A stretch of DNA of 43,479 nucleotides from Granulicoccus phenolivorans DSM 17626 = NBRC 107789 = JCM 15570 (GTDB taxonomy: Bacteria; Actinomycetota; Actinomycetes; Propionibacteriales; Propionibacteriaceae): contig NZ_AUHH01000037.1 of NCBI RefSeq assembly GCF_000423085.1, positions 1 to 43,479 on the forward strand. The letters run 5' to 3'. How positions within the stretch are numbered: the first letter of the stretch is position 1; the number at the start of each line of letters is the position of its first letter. The notes below the pieces were generated by a model. It ran no database searches, was not told the DNA's origin, and saw only the letters and a program-made list of their open reading frames with translations. Positions 32,492 through 41,913 of this stretch are shown here, piece after piece. Made by a program: the position numbers and the translations under genes.

Positions 32492-34972
32492 ATGGGATCC
32501 CTGCAGCGCGTCGAGGCGGAGCGGCGCTCGGCGCAGTTGGGCCCGGTGGCTGCGCACGTGGAACTGGACCTGACCGGCGCGGCCGATCCGTCCCGGGCAG
32601 ATTTCGTCTCCCGGACCCGGCTGGAGTTCACCGCCCTCCCCGGGACCGACACCTTCGCCGATCTGCACTGCGTCGAACTCGGCGCAGCAGTGCTGAACGG
32701 CAAGGCCCTGCCCGCGGACGCCTGGGCCGACGGCCGACTGCGGCTGAGCGATCTGCGGGAGGCGAACGTCCTGACGGCGACCGCCACGATGCGCTACCAC
32801 AGCGACGGGGAGGGACTGCATCGCCACACCGACCCCGCCGACGGGCTCACCTACCTGTACGCGATGTCCTTCCTCGACGCCGCCCCGGACTGGTTCGCCT
32901 GCTTCGACCAGCCCGACCTGAAAGTGGGGTACTCCTTCGACGTCCGGGTGCCGCCCGGTTGGACCGTCCTCGGCAACGGCCGGTTCGTCGAGGTCGAACT
33001 CGGACACTGGCGTACGCCCGATCCGACCGGGCCGATTCCGACCTACGCGGTCACCCTGATCGCCGGCCCGTACGCCTCGATCACCGATCGGTGCACCCCG
33101 ACCATCGGGGCGCCGATCCCGCTGGGGATCCATGCCCGGCAATCGCTCGCCGACGCACTCGACGCCGAGGCCGCCGACATCCTCGCCGTCACCCGGGCCG
33201 GCTTCACCGCCTTCACCGAGTTGTTCGGCGTGGAATATCCGTTCGGGGAGTACCACCAGGTCTTCGTGCCCGACTTCAACGCCGGCGCGATGGAGAATCC
33301 CGGATGCGTCACCTTCCGCGACCAGCTGTTGTTCGAGGGCCGCGCCACCCACGCCGAGCGCGCCTCCCGGGCCGGCACGATCTGTCACGAGATGGCACAC
33401 CAGTGGTTCGGCGACCTGGTCACCCCGCGCTGGTGGGACGACCTGTGGCTCAATGAGTCCTTCGCCGAATTCCTCGGCCACCAGGTCTGTTCGGAGTACA
33501 CCGACTACGATCTGTGGACCGAATTCGGGATCCGCCGCAAGTGGTGGGGACTGGTGGCCGACCTGGGCCCGGCGACCCATCCGGTGGCCGGTAACGGCGC
33601 CGCCGACGCCCGCGCGGCGCTGGCCGCCTTCGACGGAATCTCCTACGCCAAGGGCGCGGCGGCGCTGCGGCAACTGCTGGCCGCGCTGGGCCCCGACGTC
33701 TTCTGGGGCGGCCTGGCCGCGCACATCCGCGACCACGCCTGGGGCAGCGCCACCCTCGCCGACCTGGTGGACGCCTGGATCGCTGCCGGGGCAGTCGGGC
33801 TGCCCGAGTGGGTCGACGCGTGGCTGCGTACCTCCGGATTCGACACCCTCGCGGTCCGCGCCGGCCACCTGCACCGGACCGGGACCGGGGTCCGGCGCCC
33901 GCACCGGGTCACGGTCGCGGCGTTGGCCCCGTCCGGGGCGGTGACCGGCACCCGCTCGGTGCACATCACCGCCGACGACACCCCGCTGGATCCGGCGCTC
34001 GCGACCGGGGGACTGGTGGTCCCCGATGCCGACGATCGCACCTGGGCCCGGCTCGATCTCGGGGACCCGGCCGGCTGGCCCCCGATCTCGGCGGTCGCGC
34101 AGCCGGCGACCCGGGTCAGCCTCTGGAACAGTCTGCGCCTCGGCGTACACGAAGGGGCGGTCGATCCCGAGGTCGCGCTCGGCCTGATCTGTCGCCAATT
34201 GCCCGCCGAACCCGCCGTGGCCGCCGGCTCGGCGCAGCTGTGGAGCCCGTTGGCCGAGTACGCCCGGGGCCAACTGATCGGGACCTTCCTGGCCCCGGAC
34301 CGCCGCACCGCGGCGCTGACCGACCTGGCCGCGGCGCTCGCGCCGATCGCCGCGCATCCCGACCCGCAGGTGCGGGTGCCCGCCGACCGCCTGATCGCCG
34401 GCTGCACCACCGATCCGGAATTGCTGGCTCGCTTCGCTGCCGCCGAGGACACCCCGCTGAGCTGGACCGCCCTGATCCGGATCAGCGCCCTGACCGGGGA
34501 CCTGGCCCCGGCCGAAGCCGCGTACGCCAAGCACCCGACGGCGACCCCCCGGATCCGGCTGGCCGAGGCACGCGCCGCGCAGCGTACGCCGGAGGCCAAG
34601 CAGCGCGCCTTCGAACTGCTGATCCGGCCCGGCGAGACCAGCGCCTATGAACTGTACGCGACCGCGTCGGGGCTGTTCCACCCCGAACAGACCGACCTGA
34701 CCCGGCCCTGGGTGGAGCGCTACTTCGCCGAGATCAACACCGCGGCCGAATTCCTGCACGGCTGGTCCCTGCGGGAGGTGGTCTCCCTGGCGTTCCCCGC
34801 CGGCCACACCGATGCCCCGACCCTGGCCCTGGCCGAGCAGACCCTGCGTACCGCCGACCTCGATCCCCAGGTCCGCACCTGCCTGGAGATCGGGACCGAC
34901 CTGCTGCGCCGCGGGGTGCGGGCGCGCCGGCGCTTCGGGGCCGGGTCGACCGAGCCGAAAGGGGTGGCATGA
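32492..34972 (+). CDS. pepN: aminopeptidase N, M1 family zinc metalloprotease
   Basis: This enzyme removes N-terminal residues from peptides in the cytoplasm. The product has 826 residues. The exopeptidase motif GAMEN is at 265-269 and the zinc site HEMAH at 299-303 with E322 in NESFAEF, 18 residues on. An N-terminal beta domain (1-205), a catalytic domain and a C-terminal helical ERAP1-like domain (about 500-826) complete the actinobacterial PepN plan. ATG 32492 follows TACCTT by 6 nt, so a leaderless transcript is likely. The TGA stop overlaps the ATG of the next gene (ATGA), so translation of the two is coupled. That partner is a peptide-binding lipoprotein, which suggests joint use in peptide scavenging. 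Confidence 0.96.
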   Translation: MGSLQRVEAERRSAQLGPVAAHVELDLTGAADPSRADFVSRTRLEFTALPGTDTFADLHCVELGAAVLNGKALPADAWADGRLRLSDLREANVLTATATMRYHSDGEGLHRHTDPADGLTYLYAMSFLDAAPDWFACFDQPDLKVGYSFDVRVPPGWTVLGNGRFVEVELGHWRTPDPTGPIPTYAVTLIAGPYASITDRCTPTIGAPIPLGIHARQSLADALDAEAADILAVTRAGFTAFTELFGVEYPFGEYHQVFVPDFNAGAMENPGCVTFRDQLLFEGRATHAERASRAGTICHEMAHQWFGDLVTPRWWDDLWLNESFAEFLGHQVCSEYTDYDLWTEFGIRRKWWGLVADLGPATHPVAGNGAADARAALAAFDGISYAKGAAALRQLLAALGPDVFWGGLAAHIRDHAWGSATLADLVDAWIAAGAVGLPEWVDAWLRTSGFDTLAVRAGHLHRTGTGVRRPHRVTVAALAPSGAVTGTRSVHITADDTPLDPALATGGLVVPDADDRTWARLDLGDPAGWPPISAVAQPATRVSLWNSLRLGVHEGAVDPEVALGLICRQLPAEPAVAAGSAQLWSPLAEYARGQLIGTFLAPDRRTAALTDLAAALAPIAAHPDPQVRVPADRLIAGCTTDPELLARFAAAEDTPLSWTALIRISALTGDLAPAEAAYAKHPTATPRIRLAEARAAQRTPEAKQRAFELLIRPGETSAYELYATASGLFHPEQTDLTRPWVERYFAEINTAAEFLHGWSLREVVSLAFPAGHTDAPTLALAEQTLRTADLDPQVRTCLEIGTDLLRRGVRARRRFGAGSTEPKGVA

Positions 34973-36579
34973 GAGGTGTCGCGCGTGCGGCTGTGCTGGC
35001 CGTGGTGACCCTGCTGCTGGCCGGCTGCACCACCCCCGCGCCGCTGCCGGTTCCCGCCGACGCGATCAGCGTCCGCGGCTGCACCCCGGCGGGCAGCCTG
35101 TTGCCCGGGGACACCCTGGACGTCTGCGGGATCCAGGTGCTGGAGCAGTCCACCGCCCGTCTGGTCGGCTACGAGCCCGCCACCGGGACCCCGCGAATGG
35201 ATCTGGCCACCTCGATCGAGACCACCGACCAGCAGAACTTCACCGTCCGGCTGGATCCCGCCCGGCGCTACAGCGACGGCACCCCGGTCACCGCACAGGA
35301 CTTCGTGGACACCTGGTCGTGGAACGCCTACGGGCCGCACCAGCAACTGGGCCGCTCACTGTTCTCGGTCATCGACGGTGCCGACGCGATGGCCTGTCCG
35401 GCGCAGGGGCCGTGTCTGGCCACCGGCCTGGCGACCCGGCTGCGCGGACTGACCGTGCTGGACGAGCACACCTTCACCATTCGTACCAGCACCCCGACCC
35501 CGGACCTGATCAGCCAACTCGGTCACCCTGCCTTCGCCCCCTACCCGGCGGCCTTCTTCACCGCCGGCCCGGACGCCTACAGCCAACGCCCGGTCACCGC
35601 CGGCGCCTTCGTGGTCACCACCCGATCGGCCACCCAGATCGTGCTGGAGCGCAACGAGGCCTACACCGGTCCGGACCGACCGAGCCTGCGCCGGGTCGAA
35701 CTGCGCATGTACGACCAGCCGGGCCAGTCGGCGACCAAGGCCTATGACGACGTGGTCGCCGGCACCCTCGACTTCACCGACACCGTGCCCACCGACCTGC
35801 TGCTGGACGGGCGCTGGGCCAAGGAGTTGGAGCAGCGCCACAAACTCTTCGACACCGCGATCCTGACCAGCCTCACTCTGTCCGGCCGGGATCGGCAACT
35901 GGCCGACCCCCGGCTGCGCCGGGCGCTCTCCCTGGCCACCGACCGGTCCCGGCTCACTTCCCAGGTCTTCCAGGACACCGCCACCCCGGCGACCAGCTGG
36001 GTCTCCCCGATGGTGGCCGACTATCCCGGGAACGCCTGCGCGCAGTTGTGCACCCTGGATCGCAACCAGGCGCAGCGGCTGTATCGCGATGCCGGGGGCT
36101 ACACCGGCCAGTTCACCGTCTCGGTGAACGCCGACGGTGGCCACAAGCAGTGGGCCGACGCGCTGTGCCACCAATGGCGCTCCACCCTCGGCCTGGACTG
36201 CCAGGTCCGGCTGTTCGACAATCAGGCGGCCCTGCTCGCCGCCGTGCGCGCCGGGCAGGTGACCGGGGCGTACCGGCTGGGCTGGGTGAGCGAGCAGACC
36301 AGCGCCGACAGTTATCTGTCCCCGTTCGAGACCGGGGCCGCGGCGAACCTGTCCGGCTGGTCGGACCCGGCGTACGACCGGGCGCTGGCGCAGGCCCGCA
36401 CGTCGACCGGGAGCGCGGCGGTCGAGGCGTACGCCCGGGCCGAGGCGCTCCTGGCCGAAAACCCGCCCGCGATTCCGCTGTGGACGGCCAAGACCGCGGC
36501 GGGCTGGTCGACCCGGCTGGCCGACGTGCAGTTGAACCGGGCCGGACAGCTCGATCTGCGGACGGTCCGCACCCGGTAG
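34969..36579 (+). CDS. peptide/oligopeptide ABC transporter substrate-binding lipoprotein (SBP family 5)
   Basis: The product has 536 residues. The signal peptide ends in LLLAGC with lipidated C20. The mature protein has the SBP_bac_5 layout: a domain with YEPATGTPRMDLATSIE, DGTPVTAQDFVDTWSW, LRGLTVLDEHTFTIR, then RRALSLATDRSRL and a C-terminal lobe ending in PAIPLWTAKTAAGW. Family members bind di- to oligopeptides or other small ligands outside the membrane. No permease or ATPase gene is near, so it is an orphan that must borrow a transporter encoded elsewhere. The ATG overlaps the pepN stop by 4 nt. Two Cys pairs early in the protein (CTP/VCGI) are unusual and may be a disulfide. mshB follows after 19 nt. 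Confidence 0.9.
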   Translation: MRGVARAAVLAVVTLLLAGCTTPAPLPVPADAISVRGCTPAGSLLPGDTLDVCGIQVLEQSTARLVGYEPATGTPRMDLATSIETTDQQNFTVRLDPARRYSDGTPVTAQDFVDTWSWNAYGPHQQLGRSLFSVIDGADAMACPAQGPCLATGLATRLRGLTVLDEHTFTIRTSTPTPDLISQLGHPAFAPYPAAFFTAGPDAYSQRPVTAGAFVVTTRSATQIVLERNEAYTGPDRPSLRRVELRMYDQPGQSATKAYDDVVAGTLDFTDTVPTDLLLDGRWAKELEQRHKLFDTAILTSLTLSGRDRQLADPRLRRALSLATDRSRLTSQVFQDTATPATSWVSPMVADYPGNACAQLCTLDRNQAQRLYRDAGGYTGQFTVSVNADGGHKQWADALCHQWRSTLGLDCQVRLFDNQAALLAAVRAGQVTGAYRLGWVSEQTSADSYLSPFETGAAANLSGWSDPAYDRALAQARTSTGSAAVEAYARAEALLAENPPAIPLWTAKTAAGWSTRLADVQLNRAGQLDLRTVRTR

Positions 36580-36586
36580 CACGCAG

Positions 36587-36592
36587 TACGAT
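36587..36592 (+). promoter_or_regulatory. -10 box for leaderless mshB mRNA
   Basis: TACGAT ends 6 nt before GTG 36599. The gene could also be read through from the upstream SBP gene. Confidence 0.45.
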
Positions 36593-36598
36593 GCTCGG

Positions 36599-37495
36599 GT
36601 GACCGAACCGCGCCGGCTGATGCTCGTCCATGCCCACCCCGATGATGAGGTGACGTCGACGGCGATCACGATGGCCCACCACGTCGGGCTCGGTGACCGG
36701 GTGACGCTGGTGACCTGCACCCTGGGCGAGGAGGGCGACATCGTCGTCGACGACCTCAAGAACCTGCGCTCCGAGGATCCGGACGCCCTGGGCCGGCACC
36801 GCATCGGGGAACTCACCGAGGCGATGCGGGTGCTCGGGGTCACCGACTTCGTCCGGCTCGGCGGCGATGGGAAGTACCGCGATTCGGGGATGGCCGTCGA
36901 CGAACAGGGTCGGGTGATCCCGGTGCCGGATGCGACCGGGAACACCTTCTGGTCGGCCGACCTGACCGAAGCGGCCACCGACCTGGCCGTACTCATCCGC
37001 GACCGACGTCCCCAGGTGCTGATCACCTATGACCAGTACGGCTCCTACGGCCATCCCGATCACATCCAGGCCCATCGGGTCGCGATGTACGGCAGTCAGC
37101 TGGCCGCCGTCCCCAGCTACCGGCCCGATCTGGGGGAGGCCTGGGCGGTTCCCCGGATGCTGTGGACCGCGATGGCCGAGAGTGGGTTCCGGGAGGGATT
37201 GCGCCGGATGCAGGAGGCCGGTCGGGACTGGCCCTGGGGGGACTACGATCCGGCGGGGCCGCTGCCCCCGATGGTCACCCCGGACTCCGCCATCGCCGTC
37301 GAGGTGTTCGACCCCGAGCGGGGAGAACAGAAGCTGCAGGCATTCCGGGCCCATGCCAGTCAGATCCCGACCGACTTCTTCCTCTATCAACTCAGCGACA
37401 CCCTCGGCCCGGGCGTACTCACTCGTGAGTCCTACCGCTTCGCCGGCGGGGTGCCGGTACCGAAGGGTGCAAAGGATATCTTCTCCGGGCTGTGA
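36599..37495 (+). CDS. mshB: GlcNAc-Ins deacetylase of mycothiol synthesis
   Basis: This zinc enzyme deacetylates GlcNAc-inositol in the second committed branch of mycothiol synthesis. The product has 298 residues. Zinc ligands are in HAHPDDE (H13 and D16), with a further His in GSYGHPDH (near residue 150). The blocks TCTLGEEGDIV, LGRHRIGELTEAMRVLGV and YRDSGM separate MshB from its paralogue Mca. The start is GTG, 6 nt after a TACGAT box. It lies 19 nt after the SBP gene. Mycothiol is made only by actinobacteria, so this supports the host assignment. The last 150 residues are less conserved than the N-terminal half, as usual. Confidence 0.92.
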   Translation: MTEPRRLMLVHAHPDDEVTSTAITMAHHVGLGDRVTLVTCTLGEEGDIVVDDLKNLRSEDPDALGRHRIGELTEAMRVLGVTDFVRLGGDGKYRDSGMAVDEQGRVIPVPDATGNTFWSADLTEAATDLAVLIRDRRPQVLITYDQYGSYGHPDHIQAHRVAMYGSQLAAVPSYRPDLGEAWAVPRMLWTAMAESGFREGLRRMQEAGRDWPWGDYDPAGPLPPMVTPDSAIAVEVFDPERGEQKLQAFRAHASQIPTDFFLYQLSDTLGPGVLTRESYRFAGGVPVPKGAKDIFSGL

Positions 37496-37594
37496 GTTGT
37501 CACTGAACCGTTATCGGGCAGTCAGCGGGAAGCGCGATTTCGGCCGAATGTCACGTACTATCGTCTGCGGCCAGCAGTCGGACGAGGTGCGTAG

Positions 37595-39328
37595 GTGTCT
37601 GAGAACGTGAAATCTTCGGGGAACAAGCCCGGTGCCAAGCGTCGCCCGGGCAAGGGCGGCCTGATCGGCATCATCATTGCAGGCGTCGTTCTGGTACTCG
37701 GTGGGATCTACATCGCGGGATACCTGATGGCCGGCAACGCGGTTCCGCGGGACACCACTGTCGCCGGCGTACGCGTCGGCGGGCTGAGCCGCGACGAGGC
37801 CGTCAGCAAGCTGAAGAACGAGTACGCCGCCGAGGCCGACGCGCCGATCACCGTGGTTGCCGGGGACGCAAGGATCGAGGTGAAGCCGGCCGACGCCGGG
37901 CTGTCGGTGAACTACGAAAAGACCATCGACGCCTCCGGAGTGGGCAAGTCCTGGGCCCCGGCGCACATCTGGCGCGTGCTGACCGGCGGCGGCGCGGTCG
38001 CTCCGGTCAAGGACGTCGATCAGCGCAAGCTGCAGGAGACCGTGGGGCGGGCCGCCGGTGAGGTCAACCGGGAGTCCAAGAACGCCGAACTGTCGCTGAA
38101 GGGCACCGAGCCGGTCAAGGTGGCCGGCCAGAACGCGCTGGAACTGGATCAGCAGGCCCTGGTCAAGTCACTGGAGGACGGCTACCTGAGTTCGCGTGAA
38201 GTGACCGCCAAGGTGCAGTCCACCGAGCCGCAGGTCACCGACGCCGAGGTCGATCAGGCGATCGAGCAGCAGATCAAGCCGGCGCTGAACGGACCGATCA
38301 CCGTGGACACCGGCCAGGGCAAGTTCGACGTCACCCCGGCGATGATCGCCGCGGCCAGCAAGATCGACATCGTCGACGGGGCCCCGAAGCTGTCCACCGA
38401 TTCGGCCAAGTTGCTGGAGAAGGCCCAGCCGGCGATCGCCAAGCTGGACCTCAAGGGCGCCAAGGACGCCTCCTACAAGAAGGACGGCGACACGCTGACG
38501 GTCGTCCCGTCGGTGGATGGCTCCGAGGTCGGCAAGGACAACTTCGAAAAGGCCGTGATGCCGGCGATCCCGAGCACCGAGCGATCGGTCAAGCTCGAAC
38601 TGACCGGCGCGAAGGCCAAGTTCACCACCGAGCAAGCCGAGCAGCAGAAGCCGAAGCAGGTGATCGGGGAGTTCACCACCAAGTTCCCGCACGCCGACTA
38701 CCGCAACACCAACCTGGGCCTGGCCGCGCAGCGGATCAACGGCAACACCGTCGCGACCAACGGCGTGTTCTCCCTGGACAAGGCGCTCGGTCCGCGCACC
38801 TCGAGCAACGGGTACGTCGACGGCACCGTGATCGCCGGCGCGAAGCTGGAGGAGCAGACAGCCGGCGGCATCTCCCAGAGCGCGACCACCGTGTTCAACG
38901 CGGCCTGGTTCGCCGGGCTGGAGGACATCGAGCACCAGCCGCACACGATGTACTTCGACCGGTACCCGGCGGGCCGGGAGTCGACCATCTACTCCGGGTC
39001 GATCGACGTGAAGTTCCGCAACACCACCGACAATGCGATCTACATCGAGGCGTACCGGCAGGCCTCCAGCCCGGGCACCCAGGGGTCGATCACGGTCCGG
39101 ATCTGGGGCACCAAGAAGTGGGACATCGAGTCCCCCGAGCCGGTCAAGTCGGACTACTACAACACTTCCGAGGAGATCAAGGGTTCCGGGCCGAGCTGCA
39201 TCGCCCAGTCCGCGCAGCCCGGTTTCACCGCCTCGTACTACCGCGTGTTCAAGGTGAACGGGTCGGTCGTCAAGCGGGAGGACAAGTCCTGGAAGTACGA
39301 CGCGGTCGCCAAGGTCACCTGCAACTGA
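37595..39328 (+). CDS. VanW family, membrane-anchored wall protein with PG-binding-like repeats
   Basis: The product has 577 residues. A Lys-rich cytoplasmic tail (1-20) is followed by one membrane segment (about 23-44). Outside, residues 50-370 hold two or three YoaR-type repeats (VAGVRVGGLSRDEAVSKL begins the first; DVTPAMIAAASK and similar mark later ones). Then comes the VanW domain (about 355-480) with FPHADYRNTNLGLAAQRINGNTV and GGISQSATTVFNAAWFAGLEDIEHQPHTMYFDRYPAGRESTI. The C-terminal region is beta-rich. The biochemical role of VanW is unknown. The protein probably sits at the wall. TACTAT near 37556 is a good -10 box, giving a leader of about 35 nt. Start GTG 37595. Its stop is 3 nt from that of the convergent SH3-like gene. 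Confidence 0.9.
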   Translation: MSENVKSSGNKPGAKRRPGKGGLIGIIIAGVVLVLGGIYIAGYLMAGNAVPRDTTVAGVRVGGLSRDEAVSKLKNEYAAEADAPITVVAGDARIEVKPADAGLSVNYEKTIDASGVGKSWAPAHIWRVLTGGGAVAPVKDVDQRKLQETVGRAAGEVNRESKNAELSLKGTEPVKVAGQNALELDQQALVKSLEDGYLSSREVTAKVQSTEPQVTDAEVDQAIEQQIKPALNGPITVDTGQGKFDVTPAMIAAASKIDIVDGAPKLSTDSAKLLEKAQPAIAKLDLKGAKDASYKKDGDTLTVVPSVDGSEVGKDNFEKAVMPAIPSTERSVKLELTGAKAKFTTEQAEQQKPKQVIGEFTTKFPHADYRNTNLGLAAQRINGNTVATNGVFSLDKALGPRTSSNGYVDGTVIAGAKLEEQTAGGISQSATTVFNAAWFAGLEDIEHQPHTMYFDRYPAGRESTIYSGSIDVKFRNTTDNAIYIEAYRQASSPGTQGSITVRIWGTKKWDIESPEPVKSDYYNTSEEIKGSGPSCIAQSAQPGFTASYYRVFKVNGSVVKREDKSWKYDAVAKVTCN

Positions 39329-39331
39329 CCC

Positions 39332-39850
39332 TCAGCCGGTGAGCGGTGGGTCCGGGATCGGGGTGTCGGCAGCCACGTTGCGGGCGTCCCGGCGTACGGC
39401 CCAGGCCGCCAGGGGAGCGAAGTCCTCGGCCTCGGCCAGGTGCATCAGGACCCATTCGCCGGTCACTTCCGCGCGGGAGTCGCCGAAGCGGGCGACCCGC
39501 TCCCCATCGAGGAGCACCGGGCGCTGTCCCAGCAGTCCGGCCGGATCCACCACGTCGCACAGTCGGGCGGCCCACGCCTCCTCGACACCGAGCAGTTCGC
39601 GCAGCCGGGCGGGGTCGGCGTACGCCGGGTTGCGGCCGCGGGCGATGGCGGGGACCTTGCGGGCGGCGATCACCTGCTCGCTGCGGACCTCGGTCTGCCG
39701 GCCGCGGCGATCCTCCAGCAGCACCGCCGCCGGGGTTACCGTGAGCACCCGGCCGATGATGTCGCTCGCGCCGGGCGGCTCGGGGATCCGGACCCGGACC
39801 GAGATCCGATCACCGGGAGCCAGCGGCAGATTCCGCCAATATGTGATCAT
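39332..39850 (-). CDS. protein with SH3-like N-terminal domain, fdxA-adjacent, function unknown
   Basis: The product has 172 residues. The first 70 (YWRNLPLAPGDRISVRVRI...IIGRVLTV...AARKVPA) resemble the SH3-like domain that precedes a GNAT domain in Rv0428c-type proteins. The remaining 100 residues do not look like a GNAT domain: there is no acetyl-CoA RxxGxG loop. ATG 39850 is used; a TAAAAT box sits 2 nt upstream of it, so the true start may lie further in. The gene is divergent from fdxA with about 100 bp between starts and convergent with the VanW gene (3-nt gap). The conserved placement by fdxA suggests a housekeeping role. The SH3 identification is a visual inference. Confidence 0.65.
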   Translation of the reverse strand: MITYWRNLPLAPGDRISVRVRIPEPPGASDIIGRVLTVTPAAVLLEDRRGRQTEVRSEQVIAARKVPAIARGRNPAYADPARLRELLGVEEAWAARLCDVVDPAGLLGQRPVLLDGERVARFGDSRAEVTGEWVLMHLAEAEDFAPLAAWAVRRDARNVAADTPIPDPPLTG

Positions 39851-39952
39851 AGATTTTACCAATCTTCGGCACCGTCCCCAAAGGGTCGGGGAGATAGTAG
39901 TGTGTGAAATCGGACTGCCGGTCCGTTCGAGAATGAAACAGGAGAGTTGATC

Positions 39953-40282
39953 GTGACCTACATCATCGCTCAGCCGTGTGTGGACCTGAAGGACCGCGCA
40001 TGTGTCGAGGAATGCCCCGTGGACTGCATCTACGAGGGTGGCCGGATGCTGTACATCCATCCGGACGAGTGCGTTGACTGTGGTGCCTGTGAGCCGGTGT
40101 GTCCGGTGACCGCGATCTTCTACGAGGACGATGTGCCCGAGGAGTTCGCCAGCTACTACGACGTGAATGTCCAGTTCTTCGACGGCATCGGTTCGCCCGG
40201 TGGTGCGGCGAAGCAGGGCGTCATCGACAAGGATCATCCGCTGGTCGCGGCGCTTCCGCCGCAGGAGCACGACGAGGCGTGA
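39953..40282 (+). CDS. fdxA: 7Fe ferredoxin FdxA
   Basis: This small electron carrier has one [3Fe-4S] and one [4Fe-4S] cluster. The product has 109 residues. The first cluster uses the pattern C9-x7-C17-x3-C21 followed by P; the second uses the block [17 protein letters not shown]. The C-terminal extension (about 60-109) with [20 protein letters not shown] is typical of actinobacterial FdxA. Start GTG 39953 has AGGAG 9 nt upstream; an upstream TTG at 39947 is too close to the ribosome site. Its last codons overlap the GTG of the next gene (GTGA). This is the only ferredoxin in the window and a possible, unproved, electron donor for the P450. Confidence 0.95.
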   Translation: MTYIIAQPCVDLKDRACVEECPVDCIYEGGRMLYIHPDECVDCGACEPVCPVTAIFYEDDVPEEFASYYDVNVQFFDGIGSPGGAAKQGVIDKDHPLVAALPPQEHDEA

Positions 40283-41373
40283 GAAATCCGCTGGCCCACC
40301 GGCTGCCCGATTTTCCGTGGGACACGCTGGAGCCGGCCAAGCGCAAGGCACAGGCCCATCCGGGCGGACTGGTTGACCTGTCCGTCGGGACGCCTGCGGA
40401 TCCGACCCCGGAGCCGATCCGCGACGCGCTGACCGCCGCCGCGGACGCCCATGGGTACCCCACCGTGGCCGGCACCGCCGAGATGCGGTCGGCCATCGTG
40501 GAGTACCTGCGTACCCGATGGGGCGCGGTCTCGATCGAGGACGCCTCGGTGCTGCCGGTGATCGGACTGAAGGAGTTCGTGGCCCTGCTGGTGTCCCAGC
40601 TCGGGTTCGGTCCCGGTGCCCGGGTTGCGCTGCCCGCGCTGGCCTATCCGACGTACGCCGTCGGCGCGATCATCGCCGGCGCCGACTGGGAGACCGCCGA
40701 CGCCCCGGACGAACTCAGCGCGGTGCCGAGTGTGGTCTGGATCAACTCGCCGGCCAATCCGAGCGGACGGATGCTCACCCCGGACCAACTGCGGGAATGG
40801 GTCGCCTACTGCCGCGAGCACGACGTGATCCTGGCCAGCGACGAGTGCTACGGCGAGTTCGGCTGGGAGGCCGAGACGGTCTCGATCCTGCACCCCGACA
40901 TCTCCGGCGGCGATTACCGCAACATCCTGGCGGCGTTCTCGTTGTCGAAGCGGTCGAATCTGGCCGGCTATCGGGCGGGCTTCGTCGCCGGTGACCCGGA
41001 GTTGATCCACGAACTGACCGAGGTCCGCAAGCACAGCGGCTTCATGTTGCCGACGCCGGTGCAGGCGGCGATCGCGGTCGCGCTGCGGGATCAGCGGGAC
41101 GTGCAGGTGCAGCGGGAGCGCTACCTGCGGCGCCGTACGCCGTTGCGCGCGGCACTGGAGGGCGTGGGCTTCCGGATCGAGCATTCCGAAGGCGGCCTGT
41201 ACCTGTGGGCAACCCGGGACGAATCCTGCTGGGCTTCGGTGGACTGGCTCGCCGAGCGCGGGATTCTGGTCAGCCCGGGCGCGTTCTACGGCGCGGCGGG
41301 CGCGAACTTCGTCCGGGTGGCGCTGACCGCCACCGACGAACGGATCGAGGCGGCGGTCAGCCGGCTCGGCTGA
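40279..41373 (+). CDS. dapC: N-succinyldiaminopimelate aminotransferase DapC
   Basis: This PLP enzyme transfers an amino group in the lysine and diaminopimelate pathway (succinyl branch). The product has 364 residues and a class I/II aminotransferase fold. K224 in [14 protein letters not shown] is the PLP-binding lysine; INSPANPSG supplies the Asn that contacts PLP, and DEC holds the Asp. The GTG start overlaps the fdxA stop (GTGA), so the two are translated together, a pairing seen throughout actinobacteria, where DapC follows ferredoxin. It ends with AVSRLG and a hairpin terminator 25 nt later. The enzyme family also contains aspartate and succinylornithine aminotransferases, but the fdxA context favours DapC. 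Confidence 0.92.
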   Translation: MRNPLAHRLPDFPWDTLEPAKRKAQAHPGGLVDLSVGTPADPTPEPIRDALTAAADAHGYPTVAGTAEMRSAIVEYLRTRWGAVSIEDASVLPVIGLKEFVALLVSQLGFGPGARVALPALAYPTYAVGAIIAGADWETADAPDELSAVPSVVWINSPANPSGRMLTPDQLREWVAYCREHDVILASDECYGEFGWEAETVSILHPDISGGDYRNILAAFSLSKRSNLAGYRAGFVAGDPELIHELTEVRKHSGFMLPTPVQAAIAVALRDQRDVQVQRERYLRRRTPLRAALEGVGFRIEHSEGGLYLWATRDESCWASVDWLAERGILVSPGAFYGAAGANFVRVALTATDERIEAAVSRLG

Positions 41374-41397
41374 GTCGCACCCATCGCATCGGCCGGG

Positions 41398-41432
41398 GGA
41401 GGTCCGGATCACCGCGGGTGGTCCGGACCTCC
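41398..41432. terminator. hairpin shared by dapC and marR ends
   Basis: Arms of 16 nt (GGAGGTCCGGATCACC / GGTGGTCCGGACCTCC) with one mismatch and a 3-nt loop. It overlaps the last codons of the convergent MarR gene, so the hairpin is partly coding. Confidence 0.8.
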
Positions 41433-41906
41433 TTCGCGTCGCAGGGCCGTGGTCTCGTCCCGGTTGAGCGCGGCGGCCCGCGCCAGGAACTCGTTGGCGA
41501 AGGCGATCTGCTCATCGGTCAGGGTCTCGAGGTATTCGTTCCAGTGCTCGGTGACCCGGGCGTACACCGGGCCCACTCGGGTGAGTACCGTCTCGGGGAT
41601 CGCCGATACCAGGACCCGCCGCCGGTCGGACTCGTCGCGGGTGCGGCGGACATAGCCGGCGCGCTCGAGCCGGTCGATCATCGTGGTGATCGCGCCCCCG
41701 GCGGTGAGCCCGATCCGCGACGCCAACTCGCCGGGCGTGGCGGGCCCGTCACTGAGCAGCAGGCTGACGGCCTGGAGATCGGACCCGTTCAGCCCGCCGG
41801 AGCGGGCGACGGCCTCCTGGAAGAGCACGACCCGGGCCATGAACTCGCGCATGAGCTCGCCGTGCCGGGCGATCGCCGCAGTACGGCTGGTGAAATCCTC
41901 GGACAT
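41409..41906 (-). CDS. MarR family transcriptional regulator
   Basis: The product has 165 residues, a winged-helix dimer. The recognition helix is TPGELASRIGLTAGGAITTMIDRLERAGYVRR (about 76-108) and the wing carries DESDRRRVLVS. N- and C-terminal helices form the dimer interface. MarR proteins usually repress their own gene and a divergent drug or aromatic-metabolism gene. Here the divergent gene is an FAD monooxygenase, and the shared 75-bp gap is full of TCTCT/AGAGA palindromes. ATG 41906 has AGAGGA 8 nt upstream. The ligand is probably the substrate or product of the monooxygenase, by analogy. Confidence 0.93.
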   Translation of the reverse strand: MSEDFTSRTAAIARHGELMREFMARVVLFQEAVARSGGLNGSDLQAVSLLLSDGPATPGELASRIGLTAGGAITTMIDRLERAGYVRRTRDESDRRRVLVSAIPETVLTRVGPVYARVTEHWNEYLETLTDEQIAFANEFLARAAALNRDETTALRREGGPDHPR

Positions 41907-41913
41907 CGCGTAT

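Noticed and set aside
31499-34807. A minus-strand open frame of 1102 codons opposite pepN.
   Set aside because: Shadow of pepN and the LLM gene, low complexity, no domain, no ribosome site.
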